From contig JBAXWR010000394.1 of NCBI GenBank assembly GCA_037128295.1, positions 1 through 5,808 of the forward strand: a stretch of DNA of 5,808 bases, in the 5' to 3' direction. The stretch comes from JAAFHB01 sp037128295. Lineage in GTDB: Bacteria; Bacteroidota; Bacteroidia; Bacteroidales; Prolixibacteraceae. The translations under genes were made by a program, and so were the position numbers. Below the pieces are notes generated by a model. The model was not told the DNA's origin and did not search any database. It worked only from the letters and a program-made list of their open reading frames with translations. Below, piece after piece: positions 4,323 through 5,808 of the stretch (within the stretch, counting starts at the first letter, position 1; each line of letters opens with the position of its first letter).

Positions 4323-5777
4323 TTAGTTATATCCTGTCCCTTTACAAATAGGACATCTCAAATGTGCCCCATGACTGGCAGAAACCGATTTTTTACAATA
4401 GTCACACCAATGTTCATCAGTATTACCAAAAGTAGCCACAGATTCTGCGTATGGGTTAATACCAGTTCCACCACATCTCACACACTTTCTTTTAGTTGAA
4501 TTTGAGAAATTAGTCTTATTGGGTACAGTAGAATATGTTGGCTGAACTGAACTATTGTTATTGATCGTATTAATTGTAGTACTTGCAGCATTTAATCCGA
4601 GGGAAACAGCGCTAAATATAAGACTAGTCCTTTCTGATCGCAATGATTTTGCTGAAGCTTTGTTATCTCTTGCTATATCAAAGTCTGGCTTAATTTTCAA
4701 TGCAGCTTTATAGTCACGTATAGCTTTGCTATATCTACGTATCCGTTGATAAGCGACCCCTCTGTCATTGTATGCCTCGGCATACTCCCGATCAAGAAAT
4801 ATAGCCTTTGAAAAACCATCTATCGCCCCTTTGTTATCGCCGGAATTTAATTTTTCGGTAGCATGATTATAAAATTCCAGTGCATTATTTTCTCGCGTTA
4901 AAGAAGGTTTTATATTAACATGTTGAGATTTAGAATCATTTGTTATTTTCTTATCCGAAATTAAATTATGGCTGGAAATATCTTTTACATTCGTCTCTTT
5001 AATGGATTTAGAACGTCCTTCATTTTCAAACAATTCGTTTGTCCTCGTTTGTAGGGGCGAAGCCACCTTATCTCCCACTTTGAGCTTGGCAATGGCATTC
5101 GAAGGAATAACTTTACTGGCAACCGAATAATCGCTTTGGGTTTCGGTAATTTCAAGCGTTGCAATCAGTTCACCTTCTTTTACTATCTTCTGCTTGGTTA
5201 CAGGATGTACCATTATTTTAGGTTCGGAAACAACCTGTAACCGGTCGCCTACTTTTACATCTTTTGATGTATAATCCACATAGATTGACGTTCTCTCAAC
5301 CTCAATGATATAACCTTTTTGTGTGGTTATTTTTTGTACTTCATTGGTATAACTAGGGTTTTCAGGTTCCTGAATTGGGGGAGCCTCATTCAATTTAACT
5401 TCTTCATTTTTTAATTGGGAAAAGACTATATTTTCATACTTCCACCAAGCACCGGTACCATAATCTACTGCACCACCAATTAAACCTCCTAAAATAACAT
5501 TACCTAGTACAACTGGATTAAATTTGGCATCAACTGTCTTTTCCTCGTCTTTAAAGCCATCTTTTTGAAAAGAAAACACTATTTGCTTTTTCCTTTTTAC
5601 TTTAATTTCACAAGGTGTAACAAAATTCTGATCTTTTTTGTCTATAAACACTCTTGATCCAGATGGTTCTGTTTCTACAAGAACCCTTTGTCTTGAACCA
5701 CTTAATATTGTAGCACATGAACTAAAAATAAAAGGTAAGATCACGATTGAAAATAAGATTGGGATTTTTCTAGACAT
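4323..5777 (-). CDS. PEGA-like/FlgT-C-like/TPR lipoprotein with C-terminal zinc-ribbon tail
   Basis: The product has 484 residues. Residues 1-20 are a lipoprotein signal with lipobox F-S-S-C and lipidated Cys21. The following A-T-I-L-S-G-S has no acidic export signal, so it probably faces the periplasm. Residues 21-90 match the C-A-T-I-x-x-G PEGA-type lipoprotein pattern: V-L-V-E-T-E-P-S-G-S-R-V-F-I-D (32-46), T-P-C (54-56) and F-Q-K-D-G-F (70-75). A Gly-rich hydrophobic stretch (89-111, ending V-D-Y-G-T-G-A-W) follows, as is usual in that family. Residues 153-238 are the FlgT-C-like domain shared with the next gene. About 240-296 is a polar linker. Two TPR motifs lie at about 299-332 and 333-366, the second being canonical (A-Y-N-D-R-G-V-A-Y ... 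K-A-I-R-D-Y). Residues 384-400 are hydrophobic. The tail has CVRCGGTG (432-439), CDYC (458-461), H469, H472 and CPICKGTG (475-482), ending in Y-N. TPRs imply a protein-protein scaffold role, and the ribbon probably binds zinc. It is the first gene seen in the series; only 31 bases of its upstream region are visible, without a promoter. Confidence 0.92.
   Translation of the reverse strand: MSRKIPILFSIVILPFIFSSCATILSGSRQRVLVETEPSGSRVFIDKKDQNFVTPCEIKVKRKKQIVFSFQKDGFKDEEKTVDAKFNPVVLGNVILGGLIGGAVDYGTGAWWKYENIVFSQLKNEEVKLNEAPPIQEPENPSYTNEVQKITTQKGYIIEVERTSIYVDYTSKDVKVGDRLQVVSEPKIMVHPVTKQKIVKEGELIATLEITETQSDYSVASKVIPSNAIAKLKVGDKVASPLQTRTNELFENEGRSKSIKETNVKDISSHNLISDKKITNDSKSQHVNIKPSLTRENNALEFYNHATEKLNSGDNKGAIDGFSKAIFLDREYAEAYNDRGVAYQRIRRYSKAIRDYKAALKIKPDFDIARDNKASAKSLRSERTSLIFSAVSLGLNAASTTINTINNNSSVQPTYSTVPNKTNFSNSTKRKCVRCGGTGINPYAESVATFGNTDEHWCDYCKKSVSASHGAHLRCPICKGTGYN
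5064..5321 (-). repeat. FlgT-C-like domain, copy A (residues 153-238 of the TPR lipoprotein)
   Basis: This is the partner of the segment at 3965-4222. It sits between the PEGA-like head and the TPR region, so the same module is used internally here but directly after the signal peptide in the neighbouring protein. The conserved core D-V-K-V-G-D-R-L-Q-V, M-V-H-P-V-T-K and G-E-L-I-A-T-L-E-I-T-E-T is unchanged between the copies; differences are mostly in the first strand and around residues 194-201. Confidence 0.9.
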
Positions 5778-5808
5778 TTTGAGTTGATTAAAGAGATCGA
5801 AATCAAGT

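Overview
The window looks like chromosome from a Bacteroidota species. It is AT-rich, and the start codons sit behind A-rich leaders with no usable Shine-Dalgarno sequence. One intergenic region carries an exact match to the Bacteroidota -7 promoter consensus TAnnTTTG. Every gene encodes an envelope protein, with lipoprotein or Sec signal peptides in the style of that phylum. This assignment comes from sequence character only.

All six genes lie on the minus strand, so transcription runs from right to left. In that order they are: (1) 4323-5777, an outer-membrane-type lipoprotein with a PEGA-like head, a FlgT-C-like beta domain, TPRs and a C-terminal zinc-ribbon tail; (2) 3251-4291, a secreted protein with a second copy of the FlgT-C-like domain fused to a probable outer-membrane beta-barrel; (3) 2639-3121, a small secreted beta-rich protein ending in a Cys/His cluster; (4) 1847-2563, a secreted protein of unknown head domain ending in a DnaJ-type CxxCxGxG zinc ribbon; (5) 915-1805, a lipoprotein with an FGE-sulfatase/SUMF1-type domain; (6) 1-759, the N-terminal 253 residues of a lipoprotein with a BIG2 Ig-like domain, cut by the left edge. 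The gaps are 31, 129, 75, 41 and 155 bases. Genes 1-2 and genes 3-4-5 could each be read as one transcript. The 129-base gap holds the best promoter candidate, and the 155-base gap before gene 6 holds a weak hairpin.

Two features stand out. Adjacent genes 1 and 2 share an 86-residue domain at about 80% amino-acid identity, while the rest of the two proteins is unrelated. Three of the six exported proteins end in Cys-rich, probably zinc-binding tails, and two of those tails finish with the same CxxCKGxGY-plus-one-residue ending on otherwise unrelated bodies. Such DnaJ-like ribbons are best known from cytoplasmic chaperones, so their repeated use at the C-termini of secreted proteins in one cluster is the most interesting signal here. 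I cannot assign the cluster a pathway. A cell-envelope assembly built around the gene 1 lipoprotein and the gene 2 barrel is a reasonable but unproven reading. No RNA genes, CRISPR arrays, transposases or intrinsic terminators were seen.
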